Origin: a virus | Direction: 5' to 3' (one strand) | Length of the DNA: 64,000 nucleotides | Virus record (IMG/VR): IMGVR_UViG_3300021376_000021 | Span: 1-64,000 of that record | In this document: one piece after another, positions 15,936 to 24,205 of the stretch | How positions within the stretch are numbered: position 1 is the stretch's first letter | Layout of the letters: every line of letters starts with the position of its first letter | Program-made: the position numbers and the translations under genes | Notes under the pieces: model-generated | The model's input: only the letters and a program-made list of their open reading frames with translations | Told to the model about the DNA's origin: nothing | The model's database searches: none

Positions 15936-16286
15936 TCATCGCCGCATCTTTGCTAAATCTATTGCTTCCTCGCCCTTAAAAACAGGCACGAGATTAGATT
16001 TATGTAAGTTACCTATTCCTATAAGATTATCTCCAGTATAGGTAGTATTAGCTTTTTTAGGAGCAACACCGATACCGGAATCTCTAGAAGGGTAATTACT
16101 GCTCAGTCTATGGCTATTGAGATTAAGTCTACTACTAGTACTATTTACTACTTCAGGAGTCCAGGCTTTTTTAGGATTTTGAGAATAAGCAAATTTATAC
16201 TTTTCCTGCTGATCCTTCCAGGCCTGCTTCTCTTTTTCACGTTGTTTACGCGTTTTTTTACTTCCACCGTAAATCGTAATAATCAT
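15936..16286 (-). CDS. Conserved marine-phage protein of unknown function
   Basis: The 116-residue product starts MIITIYGGSKKTRKQREKEK. It ends with TYTGDNLIGIGNLHKSN, VPVFKGEEA and DLAKMRR, a pattern I recall from many T4-like marine phages. The basic N-terminal helix and flexible centre suggest nucleic-acid or virion binding. A good sigma-70-like promoter lies upstream. Confidence 0.65.
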   Translation of the reverse strand: MIITIYGGSKKTRKQREKEKQAWKDQQEKYKFAYSQNPKKAWTPEVVNSTSSRLNLNSHRLSSNYPSRDSGIGVAPKKANTTYTGDNLIGIGNLHKSNLVPVFKGEEAIDLAKMRR

Positions 16287-16304
16287 ATATTCTCCTTACA
16301 TCTT

Positions 16305-16333
16305 ATTATAGACGTTACGAAGAATTAAATCAA
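16305..16333 (-). promoter_or_regulatory. Sigma-70-like promoter
   Basis: TTGATT (16328-16333) and TATAAT (16305-16310) are 17 bases apart on the minus strand, about 20 bases before the ATG at 16286. Confidence 0.6.
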
Positions 16334-16729
16334 CTACCTTTTTCTACCTATATTGTACTTTGCTACAAGTTCCCAGTCATCTTTCTCTTTATGCGGAAGA
16401 ATTTTTATTTGAGAAAGAGGAGCAACAGGTTCTTTGCTTGCTGTGGGATTGATTAACTGCACTAAACCCCATTCAGCTAAAAGGTTGGCAATGGTGTTAC
16501 GTCTTGCTATATCATCTTCAGAAAAATTTGCCGGCTTTCCGTCAAGGGAGAACAGCTCTTTGAAATGAACAATATAATACCTACCTTGCTTATGAAGAAT
16601 GTGGCAAGATTGATATAGAATTTTATCCTTGCGGGAAGCAACGCCGATTCGAGTTAGAGTTTCACGGACCTTTAAAAAATCGTCCTCATCTACTAATCTC
16701 ACTTCCACGAGAGATTCTAAAACAGTCAT
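16334..16729 (-). CDS. regA: RegA translational repressor
   Basis: The 131-residue product aligns in pattern with T4 RegA (122 residues). It starts MTVLESLVEVRLVDEDDFLK and contains ETLTRIGVASRKDKILYQSC and IVHFKELF. RegA binds ribosome-binding regions of early phage mRNAs and blocks translation. It lies between gene 62 and gene 43, as in T4. A TATAAATA box inside the end of gene 62 could give it a late transcript. Confidence 0.9.
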   Translation of the reverse strand: MTVLESLVEVRLVDEDDFLKVRETLTRIGVASRKDKILYQSCHILHKQGRYYIVHFKELFSLDGKPANFSEDDIARRNTIANLLAEWGLVQLINPTASKEPVAPLSQIKILPHKEKDDWELVAKYNIGRKR

Positions 16730-16758
16730 ATTTCACCTTATTATTGTTATAGGAACAA

Positions 16759-17139
16759 CTATGAATTATTTATAATCATAGCTATTTCCTGTATTTGTTC
16801 TGGTGATAGCAGACTTTTATATTCCTGTGATCTTTTAATATTAACGTTAAAATACTTACTGATTGCTAATAATTCTTCGGTAGTTTTGGATTTTGACCAC
16901 TTACTAAACCTTCTACCCTTTCTAATACTATGGAAAAGATACTCATATTGCATTAAATTATCGAGATCACTGAATTTATTCATCTCATTGGCATAGAGCA
17001 GAGTATCGGTATAGTATGAGAGTGCTCTGTTTACTACGAAGGGAATATACTCTTTCTGGGAGAGCTCATCATTTTCTGACCCTCTCATTAAATTATTCTT
17101 ATTGCTTGAAATACTATTAACGTAATCAAAAGGATTCAT
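16759..17139 (-). CDS. 62: Clamp-loader small subunit, gp62-like
   Basis: The 126-residue product begins MNPFDYVNSISSNKNNLM and has YIPFVVNRALSYYTDTL and LMQYEYLFHSIRKGRRFSKW. These are typical of gp62 in marine T4-like phages, which is shorter than T4 gp62 (187). It joins gp44 to load the gp45 clamp. It overlaps the inserted methyltransferase gene by ATGA. Confidence 0.9.
   Translation of the reverse strand: MNPFDYVNSISSNKNNLMRGSENDELSQKEYIPFVVNRALSYYTDTLLYANEMNKFSDLDNLMQYEYLFHSIRKGRRFSKWSKSKTTEELLAISKYFNVNIKRSQEYKSLLSPEQIQEIAMIINNS
16767..16774 (-). promoter_or_regulatory. Possible late promoter TATAAATA upstream of regA
   Basis: An exact TATAAATA on the minus strand lies 38 bases upstream of the regA ATG. 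It falls inside the last codons of gene 62, so it may be a chance result of coding. Confidence 0.35.
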
Positions 17140-17708
17140 GACATTAGTATTCCATAGAGGTCATCTTTTTCTAGCCACCATTTATAATTATTTTTATTTA
17201 ATAGAGAGGTAAGTCTTTTGTCATCAATAAATTTATGCTCTATTTTAAGCATTTTTGGTTTAACCTTCCAGGAATAATTTTCCAGAATGACTAACTCATG
17301 TCCTTCAACATCTAACTGTAAGAAATCAATATCTGTAATCTTTAAATTGTTTAAAAACGAGTCTAATGTCATGCATGGGACATTTATAGTAGTAACATTA
17401 CCTACGTTTCTGTTTCTATTAACAAGATTAGAAGCGATATTGCTATAATTGCCTTCTACATGTATATGACTTATTCCTCTTTGCCATTGCTCTTCTTCAA
17501 ATGGTTCAAGAACATCCATTCTCACACTACCATCTTTATCTGTAATAGCAGCTTCAACACAAACACAGTTTGGTTTATTTTTTACTTTTGTAAATAGAGA
17601 ATTAAAATATTTTGGAACTGGCTCAACAAAAAAACCTCTCCAGCCATAATCTAAAAAATTTTCAAGATTATTAAAGTCACTACATCCTATTTCAACGAAT
17701 GTTTTCAT
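17136..17708 (-). CDS. FkbM-family methyltransferase
   Basis: The 190-residue product has SAM-binding features: FVEIGCSDFNN (motif I), GFFVEPVP and DFLQLDVEGHELVIL. This is the FkbM pattern, and the family mostly methylates sugars or other small acceptors. It sits between clamp-loader genes 62 and 44 with ATGA overlaps on both sides. It is therefore co-translated with replication proteins despite an apparently unrelated role. The substrate is unknown. Confidence 0.85.
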   Translation of the reverse strand: MKTFVEIGCSDFNNLENFLDYGWRGFFVEPVPKYFNSLFTKVKNKPNCVCVEAAITDKDGSVRMDVLEPFEEEQWQRGISHIHVEGNYSNIASNLVNRNRNVGNVTTINVPCMTLDSFLNNLKITDIDFLQLDVEGHELVILENYSWKVKPKMLKIEHKFIDDKRLTSLLNKNNYKWWLEKDDLYGILMS

Positions 17709-18943
17709 ATAAAGCCAAATTTTCTATTAATTAATTTTTTAGATGAACGTTGCTGATGAAAAATTTCGGCAAGAGAGTAATCTTTTTTATCATCTGATTC
17801 TTTAAAAGTAATATTAAGTTTACTTGCAAGAGAGCGAGCTTGCTCGGTAGTGTAGTTATTGAATGATAGAATATCAAAGCATCTTCCAGGACGAACTAAA
17901 GCAGGATCTATTTCATTAATAGAGGGGAGGTTAGTACTAAAAATTAATTTTTTACCCTTCACAGTAATTAGTCCGTCACCGACATTAAGAAATCTATGCA
18001 TCATTGAATTGCCATCTCGTCTTGATTTAAGAAAATTATCTGAATCTTCTAAAACCATAACGCCGGTATCATCCTCAATAAATCTAGCGAAGACATAATC
18101 TTTCTGTAAGATTGCTTCGTCGTAAGTTACTATAGCATTTTTTCCAGTGTGGTGTAATAACCCTCTAATAAAAGTTGTCTTACCTGTACCGGGAGGTCCT
18201 ATGAGTAAAAGAATGGAAGCATCTGACTGAAGATATCTCTCATAATATTCTTCAACAGATTCACCATTTAAAAATGGATACATTTCTGAGATAGGAAGTT
18301 TATCTCCTAGTAAAGGAACATTTACCGAGCTTCCATCTCCGGAGTAAATCCATTCAATATGACATTTGGCTACTAAAAATAAATTAGTAATTTCGTCGTA
18401 AATATTTTCTACCCAATCCCTGTCACCATATAATTTTACTGTAACAGAATTAGAAGTAACGGAGTAATCAATAAAACTATCATGCATTTTATCGACAAGC
18501 ATTCCTGCTTGATCACCAAACTCAATAACTTGCCACTCGTTATCTGATTTACTTCTAGTAAATTTAATCCATGCTTCCTTTGAGCATACAATGTCTTCAC
18601 CTTTGTAAAAAGTATCTTTTAAACAATTAGTTCTATAATCTATTAACTTGGAAATATAATGGTCATTTATACTTGTACCTGCAAGAAAGTACTCTCCTCT
18701 CTCATCAGCTAAAGAACTCGCATGGTCGTCAACTTCAGCACCTAATTTCATAGCTCCATCTTCCCATTTTCTATACATTTCGTCATCTTTATAAACTGCA
18801 CTAGTAAGTTCCCATCGCTGTTTTCTCATTCCTCCCTTTCTTAAATTTTTTTTATTTATTTTTCTTTTTAATTTTCTTTTAAAAAAAGGACGTTTTAACA
18901 TAGTATCAAGCTCTTTTAACACGTCAGTAATATCTTCTTCCAT
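17705..18943 (-). CDS. BCS1-like AAA ATPase
   Basis: ATG 18943 is one base after the gene 44 stop; a longer frame to 19015 would run into gene 44. The 412-residue product has a basic N-terminus and a central region with no recognised fold. The C-terminal AAA domain has Walker A GPPGTGKT (about 249-256), Walker B VMVLEDSD and the arginine-finger box LVRPGRCFD. The order resembles BCS1-type remodelling ATPases. Its place inside the clamp-loader operon suggests work on replication complexes, but the substrate is unknown. Confidence 0.85.
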   Translation of the reverse strand: MEEDITDVLKELDTMLKRPFFKRKLKRKINKKNLRKGGMRKQRWELTSAVYKDDEMYRKWEDGAMKLGAEVDDHASSLADERGEYFLAGTSINDHYISKLIDYRTNCLKDTFYKGEDIVCSKEAWIKFTRSKSDNEWQVIEFGDQAGMLVDKMHDSFIDYSVTSNSVTVKLYGDRDWVENIYDEITNLFLVAKCHIEWIYSGDGSSVNVPLLGDKLPISEMYPFLNGESVEEYYERYLQSDASILLLIGPPGTGKTTFIRGLLHHTGKNAIVTYDEAILQKDYVFARFIEDDTGVMVLEDSDNFLKSRRDGNSMMHRFLNVGDGLITVKGKKLIFSTNLPSINEIDPALVRPGRCFDILSFNNYTTEQARSLASKLNITFKESDDKKDYSLAEIFHQQRSSKKLINRKFGFI

Positions 18944-18944
18944 A

Positions 18945-19886
18945 CTATTTAAACTCACATTCAACCATGAGTTCAGTAAGGCATGCTGTGATATTAATTT
19001 CATGATCAGCCACAAAAGCAGCCTTATACTGATAGTCCGCTAAAATTAAAACTAGTTGAGGAATGCTAGATGGTTTCAGATAGTCTGCTGCTACATCATA
19101 GATACTTCTAAAGAATGATGAAGAATCTACATCACTATTTTCACCAACCCATTTTCTTACACTGGTAAAGTTTTTAAGCTTTAGATACCCCATAACCTCT
19201 TTAAGAGTTTCCTCTTTATGGTCAGTAAGCATGCCGGTATCAATTTTACCTGTTACTGAATACCTTTGCAACTCGTTAAGAGTGCGTCTGTAATCTGGGA
19301 AAAACTTGCTTATGACAGCAGCAACTACTTTTTTATCGTAATATATCTTTTCATTACCTAAAATATCTTGTACTCGGTTAAAAAATGCTAGTGCAAGCTT
19401 TTGTTTATCGTCTTTATTAATTTTAAACTCAACAACTGAGCACCTTGAATGTAAAGGATCGATAATACGATTTTTAAAATTACACGTGAGTATAAACCCG
19501 CAGTTTACGCTAAACTCTTCAATGAAGTTACGTAATGCTGGTTGAGTAGAGTTAGGATTGAGGTAATCGGCCTCATCAAGAATAACATATTTACGGCCTC
19601 CGGACAATGATACAGAAGAGGCAAATGACTTGATATCATTTCTCAATGTGTCAATGTTACCGTTAAGGCTACCATTGATCACGATATAATCGCAGCCAAG
19701 TTCTTCTAGCATAGCTTTAGCAACAGTAGTCTTACCGGTACCGGCTCTACCAGACAAAAGGAGGTTTGGAACCTCCTTTTTATTTACAAACTCTTGAAAT
19801 GTGCTTTTAAGATGATCAGGTAAAATAGTTTCACTAATTGTGCGCGGACGATACTTTTCCACCCACAATACATTATCAAAATTCAT
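18945..19886 (-). CDS. 44: Clamp-loader large subunit, gp44-like
   Basis: The 313-residue product has WVEKYRPRTISETILPDHL, Walker A GRAGTGKT (46-53), Walker B YVILDEADYL and the SRC box (LHSRCSVVEF). T4 gp44 is 319 residues. It forms the ATP-driven clamp loader with gp62. It lies two bases after gene 45. Confidence 0.95.
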   Translation of the reverse strand: MNFDNVLWVEKYRPRTISETILPDHLKSTFQEFVNKKEVPNLLLSGRAGTGKTTVAKAMLEELGCDYIVINGSLNGNIDTLRNDIKSFASSVSLSGGRKYVILDEADYLNPNSTQPALRNFIEEFSVNCGFILTCNFKNRIIDPLHSRCSVVEFKINKDDKQKLALAFFNRVQDILGNEKIYYDKKVVAAVISKFFPDYRRTLNELQRYSVTGKIDTGMLTDHKEETLKEVMGYLKLKNFTSVRKWVGENSDVDSSSFFRSIYDVAADYLKPSSIPQLVLILADYQYKAAFVADHEINITACLTELMVECEFK

Positions 19887-19888
19887 TA

Positions 19889-20548
19889 TTAACCTTTAAA
19901 TGTTGAACTGCTTTCAGTAGCTACCCAATACTCAATATCTTTACCTTTAAAATGGGCAATGCCCTTGGATGAAATGCTTACGTCATAATCATCTTGAATA
20001 ATTTTAATATTTTCTGCTAAAAAAATCATCTTAAACGTCAAGGGTGTTTGTCCCAAATCAATACTAAAATTGTCACTTGAAGGGTTCTTAACGTTAACGG
20101 CCTGTACACTTAGCACTCCGTTTTCACCTGTTACTGCAATCTCTGGAAGACCAAGTACACCCATTGCTTTTAAAACGCTTTGTAGTGTGTCGCTTGAAAG
20201 AGTAAATTTAATTTCTAACTCTGGTAACTTAATCTCCTTATCACCTGGTAAGACAATATTACGGGGATCAGCATAGGTGTACTGAACCTGTTTATTGTTA
20301 TCTTTAATGATAAGGTATTTGTCCTCTAAAGCAATTTCAGGAGAATCAAATAAAGATAGGACTCCCAAAAATTTAGATAGATCGTAAATAGCAAAGGTGC
20401 TTGGGATATTCTCCTTTATAAACGCCTTTGCCATTACGGTCTTATTTGGTGAAACAGTTGCCAGAATACTTCCTTCCTTAAACTGTAGGGAAGGATTAAT
20501 AACCGAAAAGTTCTTTAGTATCTGGAGTGTTCTTGCTTCAAATTTCAT
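19889..20548 (-). CDS. 45: Sliding clamp, gp45-like
   Basis: The 219-residue product matches T4 gp45 (228) in length and pattern: MKFEARTLQILKNFSVINPS, FAIYDLSKFLGVLSLF and the end GKDIEYWVATESSSTFKG. The trimeric ring tethers polymerase. In T4 it also activates late promoters through gp55 and gp33, and gene 55 is present here. It is overlapped by the glycosyltransferase gene upstream (ATGA). Confidence 0.95.
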   Translation of the reverse strand: MKFEARTLQILKNFSVINPSLQFKEGSILATVSPNKTVMAKAFIKENIPSTFAIYDLSKFLGVLSLFDSPEIALEDKYLIIKDNNKQVQYTYADPRNIVLPGDKEIKLPELEIKFTLSSDTLQSVLKAMGVLGLPEIAVTGENGVLSVQAVNVKNPSSDNFSIDLGQTPLTFKMIFLAENIKIIQDDYDVSISSKGIAHFKGKDIEYWVATESSSTFKG

Positions 20549-21396
20549 TTCTTTTGACTTTTTTTAATTTTAGACACGTCAGCGGTAGCACTTGCACCGA
20601 TAGTAGCTAAATCAATCAAGCTTCCACCGAAGATATAACTACCAACGTGAGACAGTTTCATCCAAGGACATAACCAGTTCTTACCGCCCATCTTAGATAC
20701 ATGATAACAGAAGTTATAATCTTCAGAAAGATAGCGTTTAGAATCTGGATCAATAATACAGTCAAAGTAGGCCATAATTTCACGACTACCGTCAAAGTGC
20801 TCAGTACGTACATGGTCAGGCTTATAATGCAACTCAGGATAAGCCTTTTCATACATCTCAAATGTCTTACGTCGAATCATCATAAAGCCAGTACCGAGTT
20901 CAAGTACCTCGACAGGCTCACCAAGAGGAATCTCGCGCTGTGTGGTCTTAGGATTAAAGACATAGTCACCAACGTAACGCTCTAACTGGCCTGGGTCTTC
21001 GTCAGCTACTCCCTTATCAACAGCTTGCTTGATCTTCTCCCAAGAGATACACTTTTTAGGATATGGGCCTGCGATAACATCATATTCTGACTCATCGGTC
21101 TGAAGAGCTAGTAAGGCTAAAATATCTTGAGGATTGAAACCAATATCACTATCGATAAACATAAGATGGGTTGCCTCAGATCTCAAGAACTCATCTACAC
21201 AGTAGTTACGTGCACGAGTAATTAATGATTCGTTAAACAGGTAATATAGTTGGAGAGGGATACCGTATTTTGCACATAATGCAGACAAATCAGCAATCGA
21301 CTTTGTATACATCCCTGCACACTGCCCGCCATACATGGGAGTGGCAACAAACAGCTTTTTCTTTCTAAGTTCTTCAATAGCAATTTCAATTTTCAT
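20545..21396 (-). CDS. GT-A-type glycosyltransferase
   Basis: The 283-residue product has an N-terminal nucleotide-sugar fold with LFVATPMYGGQCAG, SLITRARNYCVDEF and FIDSDIGF, the last being a DxD metal motif at about residue 81. GTGFMMIRRKTFE and LSEDYNFCYH follow, as in many phage glycosyltransferases. The acceptor is unknown: modified DNA bases or a surface glycan are possibilities. Its place between gene 45 and dUTPase is among DNA-metabolism genes. Confidence 0.8.
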   Translation of the reverse strand: MKIEIAIEELRKKKLFVATPMYGGQCAGMYTKSIADLSALCAKYGIPLQLYYLFNESLITRARNYCVDEFLRSEATHLMFIDSDIGFNPQDILALLALQTDESEYDVIAGPYPKKCISWEKIKQAVDKGVADEDPGQLERYVGDYVFNPKTTQREIPLGEPVEVLELGTGFMMIRRKTFEMYEKAYPELHYKPDHVRTEHFDGSREIMAYFDCIIDPDSKRYLSEDYNFCYHVSKMGGKNWLCPWMKLSHVGSYIFGGSLIDLATIGASATADVSKIKKSQKK

Positions 21397-21893
21397 TTTT
21401 GCACTCCGTACTTTTTATCGTGTTCTTTACCAATACCATACGACCCTTTATACTTACCTATTGATTCAGCATTAAAACTTAAGTACTGTCCAATGCGAGT
21501 ACCTTTCTTAATTTTTGCCGGACCCACAGTGACGTGAAGTACACCGGCCATAACGCCATGGTAACCAGAGTCATAAAGACCCGAAGTAAGGAATAGGCCG
21601 TTGCGATTAAGAGTACTACGAGTAATAACCCAACCAGCTTCACCTTCACCAACATTGATGATGTTTTCCATGACAACTTCGTAGTGACCAGGCTCCAGGT
21701 GAAAGTATCCGTTATCATTAGGTACAACTTCTGAAGTTCCTCTGTGGTGTTTGTGTTCATTAGATACCTCAAAAGTTGTTGGTTGAATACGAAATACTTT
21801 ACCTAATCTAAGGTCGACGGCGTTAGGTTGACTATCGCCTTCCTCGACAGCTGATAGAGTACTTCGTGAATTAGGTCCTAAAATATGCTTCAT
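21393..21893 (-). CDS. dUTPase / dCTP deaminase family enzyme
   Basis: The 166-residue product has NAVDLRLGKVF, WVITRSTLNRNGLFLTSG, GLYDSGYHG and a C-terminal GSYGIGKEHDKKYG. These belong to the trimeric dUTPase/Dcd superfamily. The DSxYxG box favours dUTPase, while the SYGI tail recalls dCTP deaminase. Either would lower dUTP or make dUMP for thymidylate synthesis. It overlaps the glycosyltransferase gene and abuts the amidotransferase gene. Confidence 0.8.
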   Translation of the reverse strand: MKHILGPNSRSTLSAVEEGDSQPNAVDLRLGKVFRIQPTTFEVSNEHKHHRGTSEVVPNDNGYFHLEPGHYEVVMENIINVGEGEAGWVITRSTLNRNGLFLTSGLYDSGYHGVMAGVLHVTVGPAKIKKGTRIGQYLSFNAESIGKYKGSYGIGKEHDKKYGVQK

Positions 21894-22553
21894 TTAATCT
21901 CCAAAATAATATGGGTTCTCTACAGTTTTAAATTCATCCTCAAGTATAACAGAATTATTCTTAAAGTTCAACTTAATAACATTATCTGCTACCGTCTCTC
22001 TACTTCCTTCAAACTTTGTTGATGATATGTTTAAATTATCATCAATGAACATAGGGGAAATTTCATTTCTAAACAATTTAAGACTTAGATCAGCTCTGTT
22101 ATACAATAAGCAGCTAAAAGTCCCATCGAACTCATTCAATACTTTAAAGGAATTAGCTTGAGTTAGTGCTCTCAAAATTTGCATTGTATCCCAGGATGAG
22201 AGGTATTTGTCTACGTTGTTTTTTACTATCTCAGCCTTGATTATCCCATTGTGCCACAGTGCTAAATCTGGATTAGAGTCTGACTGTGAGTCAATGTTAA
22301 GAACCGCAGGGTGAATGAAATCCTCTGTTCTAGCATCTGTTGTAGGAGCTTGAATATGAACAATAGCATATTCATTAGGGGCTAAACTAAAACCATCTAA
22401 ATTAATAGTGCCCAGTCTTTTTTTATGAATAGTTAAGATTCCACTATAATAATTGTATACGGATAGGGAGTATGAATGAAAGCCTCTATAGGAATTTAAC
22501 CTGACTAGCTCTATTAATTTTTCTACGTTTCTTGAACCAACGATAGCGCACAT
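21894..22553 (-). CDS. Class II glutamine amidotransferase domain protein
   Basis: The 219-residue product starts MCAIVG; Cys2 would be the N-terminal nucleophile after Met removal. It has IVHIQAP, ALWHNGII and DGTFSCLLYN, the pattern of Gn-AT class II domains. These release ammonia from glutamine for a partner enzyme. It lies one gene downstream of queC. In some viruses and archaea a Gat domain fused to QueC makes archaeosine-type bases, so a split version is possible. No synthetase domain follows. Confidence 0.75.
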   Translation of the reverse strand: MCAIVGSRNVEKLIELVRLNSYRGFHSYSLSVYNYYSGILTIHKKRLGTINLDGFSLAPNEYAIVHIQAPTTDARTEDFIHPAVLNIDSQSDSNPDLALWHNGIIKAEIVKNNVDKYLSSWDTMQILRALTQANSFKVLNEFDGTFSCLLYNRADLSLKLFRNEISPMFIDDNLNISSTKFEGSRETVADNVIKLNFKNNSVILEDEFKTVENPYYFGD

Positions 22554-23035
22554 AATAAACCTTTCTCAGTCAAGTAATCAATTTGTTTAATAGTATCTTT
22601 TACGTTCATATGTAAAATCCCATATCCATTTTTTTCTTTGAATGGATTAATGCATGTTTCAGAATCATCTATAAGCAAGCTCGAATTACTTGCGTACCTT
22701 GATTTGTTTAGCTTGGTAGAAGTAAAATTAGTTAGTAAATGTCCTAGACCGTGAGCATGTAGCCATCTAATCTTTTGACTACGGACTTGATTTTTATTCT
22801 TTTTAGTTCCAACACAAGATAAAATCTCCACATTAACATCAAGAGAAAATAGCTTATCTAAAAGTTTATCAGCGTTTTTTGTGGTTGATAGGTTATAGAA
22901 TCCATCGTTATTCACAAACTCAAACCAATGGTCATCGTTAGGATCGTCTCTGCAGTTTAGTCCATAAGTTTCACTGTAGAGGGCATCAAAGTCACAAATG
23001 ACTCCGTCCATATCTAAGTAAATAGTTGTAATCAT
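22523..23035 (-). CDS. HAD-family phosphatase, 5'-nucleotidase type
   Basis: The 170-residue product begins TIYLDMDGVICDFDALY, the catalytic DxDGV motif I of the HAD superfamily. Later it has EILSCVG (motif II region) and LLIDDSETCI (motif IV). It resembles the small deoxyribonucleotidases. It overlaps both queC and the amidotransferase gene. A role in nucleotide pools or in the deazaguanine path is inferred from position. Confidence 0.8.
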   Translation of the reverse strand: MITTIYLDMDGVICDFDALYSETYGLNCRDDPNDDHWFEFVNNDGFYNLSTTKNADKLLDKLFSLDVNVEILSCVGTKKNKNQVRSQKIRWLHAHGLGHLLTNFTSTKLNKSRYASNSSLLIDDSETCINPFKEKNGYGILHMNVKDTIKQIDYLTEKGLLCALSLVQET

Positions 23036-23784
23036 TTTATAATTTTATCCCATGGTATATTAATAGAATAGGGTATTGGGTCAACCATACCAGCTTTTGC
23101 AAAATTAGCAATGCGTTCAGAACACGCAGGACATTTACCGCAAGAGTTGCCAATACTATCTGGATTGTAACAGGTGAGAGTATATGCAAGGAGTTCTGTT
23201 AAATTAAGCTCTTTACAAATTTCCAACTCATCAAATTTAGACAAATGACTAAATGGTGCTAGCACTTTGACTTTATGTGAGCGATTCTGCTCAGCAACAA
23301 CATTTATACTATCAACAAACTTCTGGGTAGTATCCCAATAACCATATTCATCATGTACTTGCAATCCTGTATATACATGACTTGCGATGCTAGCTTCCGC
23401 TTGGGCAAGAGTAAGTGATAATAGTATTAAATTGCGAAAAGGAACATACGTTTTAGGTTGAGGGTCGCCAAGTACATCTTTTATTGTAGGCATTACAACA
23501 TCACTGCCGCCAATGTTTGCAGAAATAGGTCTAGCTATCTCTCCTAGTATATTTAAATCTAATACTTTATGATCTACTTCTAATATAGAACAGAGCTCTT
23601 TAGCCTTAGTTAATTCTCTCTTTTGCTTTTGACCATAATCATACGAAAGAGCTTTTACTTTTTTACTTCCATACTTTGCTGTCAATATCATAGTGAGAAT
23701 GGAAGAGTCCATTCCCCCAGACAAAACTACTAAAACATTTTTATCTGTACTAGGTAAAAAATCAAGAGCCTTTTTTAGATTCAT
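23032..23784 (-). CDS. queC: 7-cyano-7-deazaguanine synthase QueC
   Basis: The 250-residue product has the PP-loop SGGMDS (22-27), YDYGQKQKRELTKA, and the zinc-binding end CYNPDSIGNSCGKCPACSER. QueC turns 7-carboxy-7-deazaguanine into preQ0 with ATP and ammonia, passing through the amide. The length fits the family (about 230). With folE, queD, queE and queF here it completes the preQ0/preQ1 pathway. Confidence 0.95.
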   Translation of the reverse strand: MNLKKALDFLPSTDKNVLVVLSGGMDSSILTMILTAKYGSKKVKALSYDYGQKQKRELTKAKELCSILEVDHKVLDLNILGEIARPISANIGGSDVVMPTIKDVLGDPQPKTYVPFRNLILLSLTLAQAEASIASHVYTGLQVHDEYGYWDTTQKFVDSINVVAEQNRSHKVKVLAPFSHLSKFDELEICKELNLTELLAYTLTCYNPDSIGNSCGKCPACSERIANFAKAGMVDPIPYSINIPWDKIIK

Positions 23785-24205
23785 TTTTATTATCCAATGA
23801 TATAGTAATTGTATCGCCGGAGCCTAACATACTTAAATCAACAATTTCCATAGCAGCCGGCATACCAGCTCCATAGTCTACTGTACTAATTATAGTATCT
23901 CCCCCCACCGTAACTGTACTCATATTCGTATCATTATACAAATTAAACTGCTCATTAACTTGAGTCATTCTGTCAAGCGCGCGCTCTTTTTGAATTCGAT
24001 GAAGGTAAACCACTGCATCCATCATTTCTTCTTTTAAATGCTGTAGCCATTGATCAAATTCTAGATCTGTGCGCTCTGTAGTTACCCCGTACTTAGTAAA
24101 GCCGTGTTGGGAACGTTTAACAAATTCGTCACAAATTTGATTAACGTTATTGTCTGGGCTTTTGTTTGGTGGGCCGTCAGTAGGAAAAGGATATTTTGTA
24201 ATCAT
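23762..24205 (-). CDS. MazG-like nucleotide pyrophosphohydrolase-type protein
   Basis: ATG 24205 overlaps the queF stop (TAATG). The 147-residue product has a helical N-terminal half with KYGVTTER, FDQWLQHLKEEMMDAVVYLH, a weak EExxD pattern like all-alpha NTP pyrophosphohydrolases. The C-terminal half is beta-rich and Gly/Thr-rich. The family assignment is tentative. Confidence 0.5.
   Translation of the reverse strand: MITKYPFPTDGPPNKSPDNNVNQICDEFVKRSQHGFTKYGVTTERTDLEFDQWLQHLKEEMMDAVVYLHRIQKERALDRMTQVNEQFNLYNDTNMSTVTVGGDTIISTVDYGAGMPAAMEIVDLSMLGSGDTITISLDNKNESKKGS

Noticed and set aside
18945-19015. Longer start of the AAA ATPase inside gene 44
   Set aside because: It would overlap gene 44 by 71 bases. 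ATG 18943 lies one base after the gene 44 stop.
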